Part shown: in pieces, positions 11,941-24,095 of the stretch | Layout: the number at the start of each line of letters is the position of its first letter | How positions within the stretch are numbered: position 1 is the stretch's first letter | NCBI RefSeq assembly: GCF_034190915.1 | Contig: NW_026947492.1 | Coordinates: 16,498,001-16,562,000 of the forward strand | Direction of reading: 5' to 3' | DNA: 64,000 nucleotides | DNA from: Cavia porcellus | Taxonomy: Eukaryota > Chordata > Mammalia > Rodentia > Caviidae | Program-made: the position numbers and the translations under genes | The notes under the pieces: model-generated | Databases searched by the model: none | Told to the model about the DNA's origin: nothing | Seen by the model: the letters and a program-made list of their open reading frames with translations, nothing else

Positions 11941-13455
11941 CGTGCCCAGAACTGAAATCATGCCCCATGTCCAAAATGAGAGAATTCCAGGACTCTGGTA
12001 TAGTTGTGAATATAATTGGGTGTTCTCTACCATACTGGAGCAAAAAATCCATTGATGTAAAGGGAAGCAAAAGAATAAATATTTAAATGATTACCTCAAG
12101 CAGCACCACAAGCCAAGAAACACAGCAGCAAATAGCACAGGCTACCAATAAATTAAATAACTTTTGTATGAGATAGAGAGTTTTAATATGAAAAAGTAAT
12201 TTAAGGTAGTTTCAAAGATGACTTTTCTGAGGGCACGATTTTAAGTCTCCATAGCCTGGAGAGGTATAGTTTTGAAGAGACATTCTGGCATATTGATTTC
12301 TGTAATGAGCCCATAGTACATTGGTCATAGTAACTCAGAAGCTTAGAGAAATCATTTGCCCAGCTTCAACTGGAAAAGCATTACATTAATAACATTATCT
12401 TCCTAGGCTTCTGAGAACTCATGACTAATTGTTTTCTCAAGCAAAGAGATCCAGTACCTTGGTGTGATCAACTAGGCTGTGCCACATGTTTTAGAATTCC
12501 TAGGGCACAGACATCTACAGCTATGGTTCATTCACCTGCCTTTCCTACCACTAAGAGTGTGGGAAGACTGCCATTAGGATGGTCAGGAGCTTGAGAATAA
12601 ACATAAATAGGTAAAGTGAGCTGCATTTCACAGATTTTAATACAAACAATTTGATTAGTCCCAGCCAAAAAAAACAACAAAAAAGAGGAAAAAATATTTC
12701 TTTTGGAGACAGCAACATAGTTTATTTTATCCAATAATGCAATGCACTTTTTTCTGTTTTTAAAATTAACTTCATTTCACTGAAAATCTATGTAAGAGAA
12801 TTTTATTAGCAGTATTATCAGTACAGACACTGAACTGCCATGGTTTAAATCAGGCCATTTGGAATCTAGATATCAATTTGCCATCAAATTTGCTATGTTG
12901 GCTCATCAGGTGAAAAAACACACTTGTTATTTTTAACCTCTTTAAATCACATGAAAGAAAAATCAAGAAAAAATTCTTATTCTGTGGGAAGAATTAATTA
13001 CTGGAGAAATCGCATTATCATATTTTTACTGAATTTTCCCACAGAATTCCTGTACTCAGGACAGAAATTTCTGAAGCTTTGTGTACAGTAGGAACATTAT
13101 TATTTTCAGATCTTGAAGAATTCACCAAAATTAAACTTAAGGGGTTTTAACTGTAAAATTTAAATTATATTTAATTTATTTTAATCCACTTTTTGAAATG
13201 TAAGTATTTCCTAGAAGATGGTGGTAAAACCTGGAAGAGGTTAATGAATGCAGGTAGTGTGGGGTACACATATCTTTGCTTGAAATATTTCATAAAAATA
13301 AAATAAGAAAATTATCAAATATATGATTGTAGGTAGGAAGTATTCTATGCTCCAGAAATGGGGTGATGAGCTGCACGTACTGAAAGAAACTACAGGACAT
13401 CTCAGTTCAGTGTGGTTAGAACCAAATTTAAAATATGAAATTAAATTTCAAAAAA
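11940..13455. other. Intergenic, nothing recognised
   Basis: No gene or recognisable repeat. Contains only short uncorroborated open frames. Confidence 0.5.
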
Positions 13456-13458
13456 ATA

Positions 13459-13572
13459 TGGGCTGGGGATTTAGCTTAGAGGCATAAGCATCTGCCTTGC
13501 AAGCAGGTGGTCGTGGGTTCAATCCCTGGTACCGATAAAAAAGAGAAAAAGAAAAAAAAAGTTAAAAAAAAT
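13459..13572 (+). repeat. ID SINE with A-rich tail
   Basis: GGGCTGGGGATTTAGCTTAG (A box region), GTGGTCGTGGGTTCAATCCC (B box region), GGTACCG, then an A-rich tail. Well preserved tRNA-Ala-derived ID element. Confidence 0.88.
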
Positions 13573-14130
13573 AAAAATAAAAACTGGAAAAAATGGAAAA
13601 GCAGTCAAAGTACTGGATGCACTAATGCTCAATGTTTACATGTGTCTTTATCTTATGTTTTAAAATAATAGGTTTGCAAATTAAAAGATAAAGCAAGACA
13701 TGATTTATGTGAACGAGTAGAACAAGAGAGGGTCTTTTCCAGGGTAGACTGGGTCCCAAACTAGAAGTCATAGCCATGACACTGCTGTATTTTAAGATGT
13801 TTTGTATATACTGAAGAAGGGAGGTTTGTAGTCACTTCCGAAAAATGTCATTTCATTAAAGCTGAGTCCTGAGATTTTGCCAAATGTATGAAAGAAATGT
13901 AAGGTAACAAGGTAGGCATTAATGGGATGGGTACGTAGATCCACACCCCTCTACCATACATTTGAAGTCAAATATTACACAAGAAAATGGCATTAAAAGT
14001 TCAAAGTAATAAAAAACATCTCAAAAATACAGAACGTGAGCATAGTGACAAATGGTCCAAAAGGAACACTAAGTCTCTCCCACAATAGTAAATGATTTTT
14101 ATCTAATAAAGTATCCTCATTTTATGTCTT
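13572..14130. other. 3' flank of the OR8G-like pseudogene
   Basis: No gene or clear repeat. It is the stretch that would hold the 3' untranslated region of the neighbouring minus-strand receptor. Confidence 0.45.
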
Positions 14131-14131
14131 C

Positions 14132-15057
14132 TCACAGTAATTTTTTTCTCTCTAACATTTTCTTTAGAGTGATACTGAAATCCTTATTCCTCAGGCTGTA
14201 GATCAGAGGGTTCAGCATGGCAACAATAATGGTGTAAAACACAGAAGACACGTTCACTTGGTCCATGGAGCTGACTGATGAGGGCTGCAGGTACATGAAT
14301 GCAGCAGAACCAAAGAACACAGCAACTGCTGAGAGGTGGGAGCTGCAGGTGCTGAAGGCTTTGGACCTGCCCGAGGTGGAGCGAATGCGGCTAAAATGAA
14401 GATGTAGGAGGTAAGGATAAGGAGGCTTGGGACACAGATGTTAAACGTACCAAAGCACAGAATCAATAATTCATTGATGTAAGTACTAGAGCAAGAGATT
14501 TTCAGGAGGGGAGGAAGATCACAGAAATAATGATTGATCACATTCAGCTTGCAGAAGTGAACCCTAACCAAGCAGCCTATGTGAACCGATGTACAAACCA
14601 CACCTATTGCATACACTGCTGAAATCAAGGAAATGCAAGCATGCTGAGACATGGTGACGCTGTAAAGCAAGGGGCTACAGATGGCAACATAGCGCTCATA
14701 GGCCATTGCAGCCAACATGTGACACTCTGAGATAACAAAAACCAAGAAGAAGTAGAGTTGTGTCATGCACTCGAGGTAGGAGATGGCATTCTTCTCTGTC
14801 ACAAAACTGATCAGCATTTTGGGGGTTATGACAGTGGAATGGCAGAGGTCAATGAAGGACAGACTTCTGAGGAGATAGTACATGGGGGTGTGCAGGGGAG
14901 GACTGAGCCCGATCAGGGTGATCATGCCAAGGTTCCCCACCACTGTGAACACATAGATTCCCAGGAAGAGGAGGAAGAGGGGCAGCTGGAGCTCTGGCTG
15001 CTCTGAGATCCTGGCCAGGATGAATTCAGTGACTCTGGAACAGTTTCTGGTTTCCAC
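14132..15057 (-). pseudogene. OR8G-like olfactory receptor pseudogene (start lost, 10-nt deletion)
   Basis: Nearly full-length OR coding region on the minus strand. Recognisable parts: RVTEFIL near the N-terminus, [17 protein letters not shown] after TM1, [17 protein letters not shown] (DRY changed to ERY), [15 protein letters not shown], then TM5. The frame breaks at about 14390: relative to the intact receptor at 29753-30694, ten bases are missing between ILA and the IRST region, so the first frame runs into unrelated residues. A second frame then continues with [34 protein letters not shown] and a [10 protein letters not shown] tail, ending at 14132. The codon in the start position (15055-15057) is GTG, not ATG, and no in-frame ATG lies directly upstream. 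A splice acceptor (CTCCTCTTTAG, AG at 15074-15075) sits 16 nt before it. The C-terminal tail and [10 protein letters not shown] resemble OR8G as remembered. Two independent lesions make it a clear pseudogene. Confidence 0.9.
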
Positions 15058-15073
15058 GTCTTCTGTGCAGTTT

Positions 15074-15091
15074 CTAAAGAGGAGAAAGATT
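15074..15091 (-). promoter_or_regulatory. Splice acceptor before the OR8G-like pseudogene
   Basis: On the minus strand TCTTTCTCCTCTTTAG ends with AG at 15074-15075, leaving 16 nt of 5' untranslated exon before the former start codon at 15055-15057. Same spacing as at 57120-57138. Confidence 0.5.
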
Positions 15092-15324
15092 TATTGTTTT
15101 GATAATAAATCATTTTTTCCATTTATATAAGTGTTCTCCCTATTTCATTAAGCATTTCATTGGTCTCTAAATAATTATTTAACATGGATGATTTACATGT
15201 ATAATATTTTCCTAGTTTAATTTTTATTAAACCTTATTTCTCCATTTGCAGTTTATTTCAGTACTGAACTTGAAGTCAAACTGTTCGTTGACCTGCATCT
15301 CCAAATTCTTTTCTTTGCTTTTCT

Positions 15325-15331
15325 TTTATTT

Positions 15332-15362
<31 letters not shown>

Positions 15363-15366
15363 TTTT
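15325..15366. repeat. (TTTA)n microsatellite
   Basis: About ten TTTA units directly adjoining the antisense ID element at 15366-15443, which makes it the decayed A tail of that SINE. Confidence 0.9.
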
Positions 15367-15443
15367 TGGCATTGGGGATTGAACTCATGACTATGTGCAT
15401 GCCAGACAGGTGCTTTTGCTGCTGAGCTAAATCCCCAGCCCTA
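15366..15443 (-). repeat. ID SINE
   Basis: Antisense ID body: GGGGATTGAACTCATGAC, CAGACAGGTGCTTTTGCTGC, TGAGCTAAATCCCCAGCCC. Confidence 0.88.
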
Positions 15444-16670
15444 ATACCTTTCTTTCTCCAACTGGCAATACTCTTGCCTGAGCTGGACTGCTGGGACACA
15501 TATAGCAGTCATAGCAATGTTCGTAATCACTGAGTTATTTGCAATGTCTCTACCTTATTTGGAACTCTTTTGGAGTGTGTCTCTCTTATACTGCTTTCTG
15601 CTCCACGTTTCTAAATCAAGACTTGCAAGCTTACATATTTAGACAAGCCAAGGTCAAAGAGTAAGCCTGATCTGAGCCACAACCTAAGAGAAAGCAAGCT
15701 CTTTTTATTGTAAATAATCTTTAGTGAACTGAACTTAATTTCTTGCAGGGATGGATGAAGATACTATCTTCAGACATTTCAATACATCAGAAAATCTAGC
15801 GCCCATAAAATACTCAGATATTACTAAAGTGCAGTGACTTCTCTAAGTGCCTTTAAACAATCCACTGGGTGAACCGATTCACAATTGTTCTAGCTTTAGG
15901 TCTCCAGGTAAATGCTTGAGAGAAGTGGGATCAGCAGAGGTTTCTCAGCCAGGCCTTAAGGGCCTATGTTCATACGCTGAGTTTCCCATGTGCTAACTGA
16001 CACCCTGGGACTGGTAAACTAGTGTTTATTTAACTTTATAAGTGTATTGACAAGTGAAAGTGAAACCTAGTTCACAATAAAATTTGCAAAGACTCAATAC
16101 TGAGATAATGACCTATGTGGTTTTTGTGTTTTGATCAATTAACATTCTATCAATTGGAAAGCAAGGGACAGAGACCTGTTCAAAATACACTAAAGAGCAT
16201 CCCAGTTATTCAACTGGATCCTTTCTCTGTTATAAAAGGAGGCAGTGCAAAGCAAAACACACACACTGCAGAAACAGAGTATTTTATGTCTTATCACCTA
16301 GAGTTTTAAACTGTGAAAAGATAATTTAATCACTGCATACATAAGTGAAATCACAAATGGATTAAAGTTGAATTACTAAAAATGAGAAATACAAAGCAAA
16401 TGTAAAAAGTTATACCTTTCTCGTATGGGAAAATAAACGTAAATTCATATATGTAAGCAAGAGTCTAAAACAAAAACATCTGGAAGAAAATATTAAAGAA
16501 AATCTTTGACATGGAGAAGTTTCAGATTTCTTAACATGGACATTTTCACCCATGTAAAATACTAATAAAAACAAACCTAAACAAAAAGCCTAACTATAAA
16601 GATAGGGAATTCATATTGGAATAAAGTTAAGAACTGTTTTTCAAAAGGCATCAAGGAAATGCAGCTCAAA
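15443..16670. other. Intergenic, nothing recognised
   Basis: No gene seen. The segment 16320-16660 resembles decayed L1 sequence weakly (TATGGGAAAATAAACGT; AAAGGCATCAAGGAAATGCA), too weak to call. Confidence 0.4.
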
Positions 16671-16866
16671 CCAAGATGGGCGTCGTGGTACACTCCTGTA
16701 ATTCCAGCACTTCAAAAGCTCAGGCAGGAAAATCATTGCAATTTCGAGATCAGCTTGGGCTACAAAGTGAGCCCAAGGCCAGCCTGAACTGCATAGTGAG
16801 ACCTTATCTCAAAAAAGACCAAAAAAACATAGTGAAACCCTGTCTCAAAAAAGACCAAAAAACAAA
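16671..16866 (+). repeat. B1-like 7SL SINE with repeated 3' segment
   Basis: GATGGGCGTCGTGGTACACT, CCTGTAATTCCAGCAC, CAGGCAGGAAAATCATTGCA, GGCCAGCCTGAACTGCATAG, GACCTTATCTC. The 3' piece CATAGTGA..CTCAAAAAAGACC occurs twice with a 36-bp period (16792 and 16828). Confidence 0.85.
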
Positions 16867-17514
16867 AATTCAAACCAAATGCAAAAAGGACATCCTTCAA
16901 ACTTATATAGATTCATAAATGATAGTACAATGATGAAAATTTTAATAAACAATATCAGAAATATTAATTTTCTTTAAAAACAGGCAAACTTTGTGAGAAA
17001 TAGTCAATAAATACATGTCATATTCAACAGTAAAGAAAACAAGATACTTCTGTACACTTGCAGAGGAATGGGTTTTTAGAAAAACACAATTTCTCAATAT
17101 GAATTAAGAAAAATTTGAAAGCTGATTAATTAATGCACAATAAAGTTTTGAAGCATTTTAAGAGCTTCATAAGTTACTAAAATATTTACAACAAACACAG
17201 ATTTCTTTCTTTAATATATGTCTCTAAATCCTATACCACACTTTATTGAGTGACAATCTCTTATGGTAGGGCTTAGAGATTTGATCCTTAAAAACATTGA
17301 GATAGAACAGCAAATTACCCTCATACTATCAATACAGTTCTTATGATCTGCTAGACATGAGAGTGACTGGATTAAGAAAGTCAAATCGGTCTAGTGCAAT
17401 GGTGGCGAAACTGGCAATCATGCCGCCGCTGGCTGCTAACTATCAATGAGAACGGAAAGGTTTACCATCACTGGTCTAGTGGGGGCCTGAAAGGAAGCTT
17501 CATGACGTGGTCTC

Positions 17515-17710
17515 CTTGCTTTTCTCTTCTCTTCTGTTTCCACCTTCTCCTCTCCCATCTCCTTTCCTCCCTTCTCATTTGAAGAATATAGAAATATTCT
17601 CCTCTTCTGTCCTCACCTGTTCTCTCCCCTTCTCCTTTTTTCTCTTCTCCTTTCCTCTGCTCTGCTCTGCTCTCTCCTCTCCTCCCCTCATTATCTACAT
17701 ATGTTTCTTT
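17515..17710. repeat. Pyrimidine-rich (TCTCC-like) low-complexity tract
   Basis: Almost pure C/T sequence on the plus strand, interrupted at 17581-17600. Copy A has a shorter version at about 628-690, so the tract expanded in B or shrank in A. The open frames over it are low-complexity noise. Confidence 0.85.
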
Positions 17711-18368
17711 CAAAGAAAATATTTATAAAAAAAAGATAAGACACTAGACTCAGACCTACAGATACCAAAGATAAAATGAAACCTACTCTATTGTACCAGA
17801 ACTCATAATGTAATTCTTTCCTGTTTCAGCATTTTAGTTTCACTTAAGATGTGTGATCACCACATTCACACATGGAATAAAACTGGAAGGATCAGGCAGT
17901 GCAATTGATAGCTGAGTTGTTTACTAATTCATGCCAATTAACTTGTGCTAAGAAATAGAGAAATAGTTTATTATCATTCACCAAAATGATGTGTAATATG
18001 GCAGTAAAACTGTGATATAGTCAGATAGACACAAAACATTGTAGTATTTCCCATAACTGATTCAAAGCTGTGAAGATAAATATGTTTGATTGTGTATAAC
18101 CTTTAAAGATATAATTTCTATTATTTAGTCATTCTAAATCCCTAGGATTAATACAAGGTTGTGAAAAATGCCTTTGGTGTTAAAACAAGTCATGATCCTC
18201 TATACTCACAAGAACAAATAGAGAACACAGGAATTCTTGTATGTTACATTTAATCATGTTATTAAACATGGACGGCTAAAGTCAGTAAAGGGTATACTAG
18301 GTAACATCCAGGAATAAGGTAGTGTACTGAACACCATGATTAGTAAAGACTTTGTGTCACACACTCTG

Positions 18369-18412
18369 ACTTACTTACTTACTTACTTTACTTACTTGAA
18401 TTACTTGAATTA
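18369..18412. repeat. (ACTT)n microsatellite
   Basis: Repeated ACTT/ACTTG units. In copy A the site has one degenerate unit (about 1350), so it expanded in copy B. Confidence 0.85.
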
Positions 18413-18469
18413 CAGTGAGGGAGAGAGTTGGTGTTGTTGGAAAGAGATCTATGGAGTTAAAATTTATGA

Positions 18470-18489
18470 TTGTGTGTGTGTGTGTGTGA

Positions 18490-18574
<85 letters not shown>

Positions 18575-18604
18575 AGAGGGAGAGGGAGAGAGGGAGAGAG
18601 AGAC
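18470..18604. repeat. (TG)n(AG)n(GGGAGA)n compound microsatellite
   Basis: Counterpart of 1424-1501 in copy B. TG units to about 18511, AG units to about 18563, then GGGAGAGGGAGAGA-type units. Confidence 0.95.
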
Positions 18605-21600
18605 TTACCTTAAGTTAGCTGTTGCTCATTCCCTTGGAATGAGACACTCCCTGTACTCAATGCTACTCTCTAGTTGCTGCCTCTTCATCCTGAAAGCACT
18701 AGAACAACCAAAAATTGTTGATGGACAATGAAAATAGTTGAAACATAATTTACCAAGAAAAACATGTATCCATTTCTAATCTTAGTTAAAAAAATAGACT
18801 TTTCACATACAAATATCTGATTTAATATTGTTAATACAAAACAAATGCATAATTCCTTATCAACTTAATGATGTTTGTAGAGCTTGTGAAGGAAAATCAG
18901 GCAATAGGAGATTAATGTTCCCAATGTAAAGACACACTGGCTAGACTATGATGAATCACAATGCAGATAAGATGTGAAAGAGTCCAACTAAAGTGCCATC
19001 AATCAGAATATAAAATTACCAACTACTGCGTGTTCGTGAGGTCAGGAAGCGCTGTTCTACACCCCCATAGTGTTACATCTAGAGCCTGATACTCAGTCAT
19101 AAGTACGCATTTTAGAGGGACATTCACAAGGTACAAGGCAGGCCTAAGGAATAATACCAAGGAAGATATTTAAAGACAATTGACAGGCACTTTTATATAC
19201 CCTAATACAACAAAAGGGAATGTTTTAGCTTGTGTATGTTGTTTGCAATATTCAATGACATAGCCTTTAATCAATATATTAGATAAAGTTAGATATAATT
19301 AGACAGTTGAGTTAGTTATAATCTCTAAATGAATATAAAAGGCATGTAAATGTTACAGTTCTTTGAAATGAATGAGCTAGTTACTTCTGGACATAAGGTG
19401 TAGTCTACCTGAAGAAGATGACGGTCCATCTTCAGGGACACTGCAACATATTCTCTGACTGCGCTAAAGAGAAAGCCCACACATTTACAGCATCTCTTGT
19501 CTCTCTTTGTCTGTTTAGTTCTGGTTTCCACTTTTGGTCACAGGAATGTTTCAGTTCCAGGATCATGTCACATTCACTCAGCTGTGTATCCTTTTATTCA
19601 CAATTTCTTCTATATAAATAATGTTAATGACAACTTTTTCTCTTGTTTGATAAATATTTAATTCTTTTCAAATCTCATTTAGAATTGAAACCATCACAGA
19701 AACACTTTCCAACTTAGTGTAACTGACTGACTTCCTACTAAGAAGCTGACTTCTAAAAAGTGCTTCCAAAACTGTGAAACATGCTATAATCTAGTGACGG
19801 TCCGATCTTTCCTCTGAACCGTCAGTAACTGACAAAGCAGCTCGCATATTGTCAGACATTTAAGAAACCATTTTGCCAATGACTGAATAAATTACTGAAA
19901 ACTATTTCCCTGAATCTTTTCAGTAATTAACGTCAGAACTCCTATTTCTCCTAATTTACTAATTCATTTCTTATCTATTACACTTAATCATGTTCATAAT
20001 TCATAAAGTTTAATTCCACACATCTCTTTCTGACAACAACTCTTTCTCATACTATAACTGAGGTAATAAAGTGTAATTCAGAAAACATGATAAAAAGCCT
20101 TCAATAATTATGGTGTTCATTACACTATCTTATTTCTTGATGTTATATAGGGTAACACTTGCTCCTAATTTCAAATTACAGGTGCGAGATGAACATACTC
20201 ACTGTTCTTCAGCCTGAGCACCTGAATGTTAGATTTGATTTTCCACTTCACCAATGACTCTAAGTCTGGCATTGTGAGTCACAGATCCTCAGTATTTGAC
20301 AATCTTAAATGCTGAGAGTGCAGAGCTCTTTCTCAGAGTATTGCTTTTGAAGTTGGTTTGCTTTACTGTTCAGGAATTCCAGTGCTTGCTTTATTCTCTA
20401 TGTGTCCCCAGTTTCAGGGGAGACATAGAAACATCCTCAGTTTCTGTGTCCAGGTTTTTCAATGAGTACACGCACACCAGGCAGCAAATAACACGGAGCA
20501 CTCTCCAAGGATCTCTGTTTCTTAGGGACTTGTAGAAAGGAACCAGTTATTACTGCCTTTTTCCCCCAGCTGCTTCATCTCCTGTGTCAGCTCAAAACTT
20601 GCCAATTAGTGGTAAAGGTTTACACAGGGACTATTTGTGTTAAAATGCACATTGAAATCCACCATAACTGAGTATGGTTTGAGATTCTGCATACTGAAAA
20701 GCTCCTAGTTAGTGTCATCGGTTCACAGACTACAGTGTAATAAGTAAATTTTAGAGGACCAGGGAACATTTTGTCAAATTATATATTTCTGATAATAGTA
20801 ATAGAGAATTTAAAACAATAAGCCATTCATTTCCTTGCACACAAATGCTTAATTTTATATCATGCATAAATGAATAGCTCACATATTTTATTAAAAATCT
20901 CCAATTTAAATTATATTTAGGAATCCTAATGTTAACACTGGGGAAACTGGTATCATATTTAATTATTGGGGCTTCTTTTTGATCTCGGTACTGCTTCCTA
21001 GTTTTTATAATCTAAAGAATTACTTAATAATTACACATGTAATATATCTCACATTCTTATAAGTTTCAATTCATTTTCAATAATTTTTAATTAAATATTA
21101 ATACAGAAATTGAATAAATGTGGGAAAGTCATATTATGAGCCCTAAAGGATAGTATAAATCAGTAAGACTCATTTATCTTTAAAGAGAATGAAGTCATTA
21201 GTTTCATGTCCATGCTAAGCAATACAGAATTAAGCCAAGGGGTAGACATAAGTTTGGTAAATATAAACAAATGCTTCTTAAATTGTGTTGTGAAGCGAAT
21301 CATTTAATGATCTGATCAGTAGCATATTTGGATTCAGGTACAGGTCTGTCACAATGTCTGAGATTATATTTTGTAAGCACCCTATGAAGTTTGCCTATGC
21401 TGCTCACCTGTGGAATCTCTCTCGTTGAGAGTAACATGTTAGATAATCTCAAGATTTACATATCACTAGTGTATAACATTTTCATATTCTAGCAAGTCCT
21501 AGCAAACCAAAGCTTCAGCAAGATGCATTTGGAATTGTAGTTCAGGCAGGATTCTGGGCTTCCTTTAAGAGAATCCTGTTAGTCGCCATACTGCTTCATG

Positions 21601-22009
21601 GGGTAGACTCTGGTTGATTCCTACCTGAGGATGCTGAATGAATGAGAATCAGGAGTTCAGTGGAGCATGAATGTCTTTTAGCAACTGTGGAGGATCCAGT
21701 GTCATTGACCCCCAGACCCAGGGTGATCCTGCTTACCAGTGAGCAGCACAGGAGGTTTAGAGGTGACTTTCCTAAGCTGGCTTTTAGTTTAACCAGGGAG
21801 TGCATCCAAGGCTGTGCAAGCATCTCAGAAAATAGTAAGGGGGACTTTGAGGTGTGGTGGTTTAAAGTGCTGATAAAAAGAAGCTCATTATCTGGGTGGG
21901 CCTCATGTATCCCAGGAGTTCCAGTAAAAGGGAGGCTGGATGAACAAGGTGTGAGATACACAGACTGCAGCATGTGGCTGAAATTTGGCAGAGCTCAGGG
22001 GATTTCCAG

Positions 22010-22780
22010 AAGCTTCTGGAGCTGATGAAGGCATGGAAAGGACACCTCCATCCAGGCCCCAAAGGAACCAGCTCTAACTGTTAACTACTGAGGCTGTATT
22101 TGGGCTTCAACACTGCCCAGCTGTATGGTAATAGTAGTAAGCTGCTCTGAGTCACTACATTCGCTGTTAGGTTTTCTCTAAGAATGATTCAAAAGGTTTC
22201 ATGTTTATTGATTTATCTACTTCAGACAAAGACTGTGATTTACATATAAAACAGGAATGATAAATGAGAGCATGCAAGTTCTATACCAGGTAAGTAAGTA
22301 ATACGAAAGATATCAAATGATGATTGATCTGACAGTGACAGGTAAGACACTCGAATTTGAAAAAGACACCACACAAGTCCCTAGGACGTCCTTTACAGTC
22401 ACAGACTTCACACACAAGGTAAATTACTTATTGGGTTTATATTTTCAGTTTTTACAGATTTCACTTAGCATAGTGCCTGTCAGATTTAAAATATGTATTT
22501 AAAATTTCAGTGTCGTTTCCTTTAATGAACACACCATACCAGGTATGAGTGGGGACAGATAAACAGGAAGACAAAGAAGGGTGGCTGCGGTTAGCATTGT
22601 GATATGACAGAAATTTGTTAAGAGAGCATATTTAAATGATTTTATCACCCTAAATAAATAAAGAGAAGCAATTAATACATTAATCTGCTTGAGTATAGTC
22701 ATTTCACTGCTTGCATTTATATCAAAATTTTACTTTTAACCAACTTCCACCAAGTCTGTTAAGTATCCTGATTTATCATA
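22010..22780. other. Intergenic, nothing recognised
   Basis: Follows the end of copy B. No gene or clear repeat. Confidence 0.45.
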
Positions 22781-22786
22781 TAACTG

Positions 22787-22915
22787 GAATGCAAGGTTGA
22801 GGGTATAGCTCACAGTCTTTATTCAGCATGTGAAGTTGTAGGTTGACCCATAGCTGGAAGAGTGAGAGAGAGACAAAGAGACAGAGAGATTGAGACAGAG
22901 ACACACAAAGAGAAA
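22787..22915 (+). repeat. Old ID SINE with GA-rich tail
   Basis: GTTGAGGGTATAGCTCACAG and GTTGTAGGTTGACCC match the A and B box regions loosely; a (GAGA)-rich stretch follows at 22861-22915. Confidence 0.5.
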
Positions 22916-23026
22916 TGCTTGGAATAGTGGCTATTGAATTGAGAGCTGTGGTAGCCACTGGCAGCGGTCCTTAACACACTAATAAGAGAGATGATGACTT
23001 GGTTTTCTTCTAGAAATAAAAGAGGA

Positions 23027-23110
23027 GGCCAGGGATTTACTTCAGCAGCACAAGTGCCTGACTGGCCAACTTGAGATCAGTCCATTCGCACAAAAATAAA
23101 TAAGTAAATA
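23027..23110 (+). repeat. Old ID SINE
   Basis: GGCCAGGGATTTACTTCAGC, then an ID-like body with AAGTGCCTGACTGG and an AAATAAATAAG tail. Diverged. Confidence 0.5.
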
Positions 23111-24095
23111 TGGAATATTGAGGAAGAATGCAAATATATACCTTCCAAAAGTTATTTAAGTTCTATGCAAGATTATTTGTTTAGAAATAAAAAATTACAT
23201 TTAAAGTTCTTAAGGAAAACATTGTCAAAAATTTAATTTTGAGAAAATAATTGCATTACTTGTAATTGAATTTATTTAGAAATTGCTTTCTGGTATGAGC
23301 TGCAAAGCTTTAATCCTTTGATTTGAGTAGCTTTTACAGATTTAGGAATTGGGGAACGCCAACATAGGAGTGTGGTGTGGGGGAGTTACTAAGGGAAATA
23401 GGAAATCAGCTTTGCCCAAACCTCCTGAAACAGGATATGATGATATGTGAGATAGCTCCCCCAAGGGGCAGGAAGCTAAATTGTTGATGGAGTCCCTGGT
23501 TCTACTGGGTGAGGTTAAGCACCAAGACAAGAACTTTACTGCTGACTTGGGCAAAGACTAACTGGGTACTGGAAGTGTAGTAATGCTTCTGGAATGAAAG
23601 AGAAAGGCTTATGATTTAATTTGTAGTAAAAAAATTAACTGTCTCATATCTTTTGAATGGAAGGTAGTCTGAGGAAAACAGGTAAACCAGAAAAGTCTAG
23701 TGTAACCATCAAAATGTATTTGAGTGTTTATCTGTTTCACCAGAGATTATAGTCCAGTGAGGGGGAAATGCAAAGAATATTTAAGTCTAACATACTTATC
23801 ATAAGCAGCACAGCGAAAAGTTGCAGTCATTTCCTCATATAATTTAGGTGAAATGTCAAAGAGGAGTCTCCTGGGGAAGTAAGTTTAAGTTCCTATATAG
23901 TTGAGAAGTCCATTTTCCAGTACCAATTCTGACATCTTGTTCATTCTTTGTCCTGGGATGTAACAGTCACAATGCAAAAATCCATTGCTTTTATAAATCA
24001 TTTAATTTAGCAGTGAGCAACAGAAGTATCCTAATGGTGAACTGCTCCTGATGTTCATAAACTGAGAATTCCTGTGGCAAATTGATGCAACATAC
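23110..24095. other. Intergenic, nothing recognised
   Basis: No coding region. This is the 3' flank of the OR relic that follows. Confidence 0.45.

Larger units (their letters stand above)
16955..22010. repeat. Copy B of the ~5-kb segmental duplication
   Basis: Direct-orientation copy of 1-5610, offset by about 16.4 to 17 kb. Matching landmarks: AACAGTAAAGAAAACA near the start; TTAGTAAAGACTTTGT before the TG/AG microsatellite; AAACATGGACGGCTAAAGTC; CACACTGGxTAGACTATGATG; and AGTTCCAGTAAAAGGGAGG near the end. It retains 214 bp absent from copy A (19958-20171) and lacks the 4585-5421 segment of A. No gene is seen. An OR pseudogene lies between the copies and further ORs lie beyond copy B, as expected for duplication of OR-bearing blocks. 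Confidence 0.88.

Noticed and set aside
13459..13545. tRNA-like sequence with A and B box resemblance
   Set aside because: It is an ID SINE with an A tail, not a functional tRNA gene.
14758..15006. Plus-strand open frame across the OR pseudogene
   Set aside because: Antisense shadow of the minus-strand receptor; the same shadow recurs at 30395-30646 over the intact OR.
15250..15366. Possible direct-repeat array (CRISPR-like) of TTTA
   Set aside because: Simple tetranucleotide repeat from a SINE tail; eukaryotic DNA.
17468..17728. Open frames rich in R/E/G or S/L/P on opposite strands
   Set aside because: Translation of a polypurine/polypyrimidine tract, not conserved in copy A.
21596..22062. 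Three overlapping frames of 66 to 127 codons at the end of copy B
   Set aside because: No recognisable domain, overlap on opposite strands, and not preserved in copy A.
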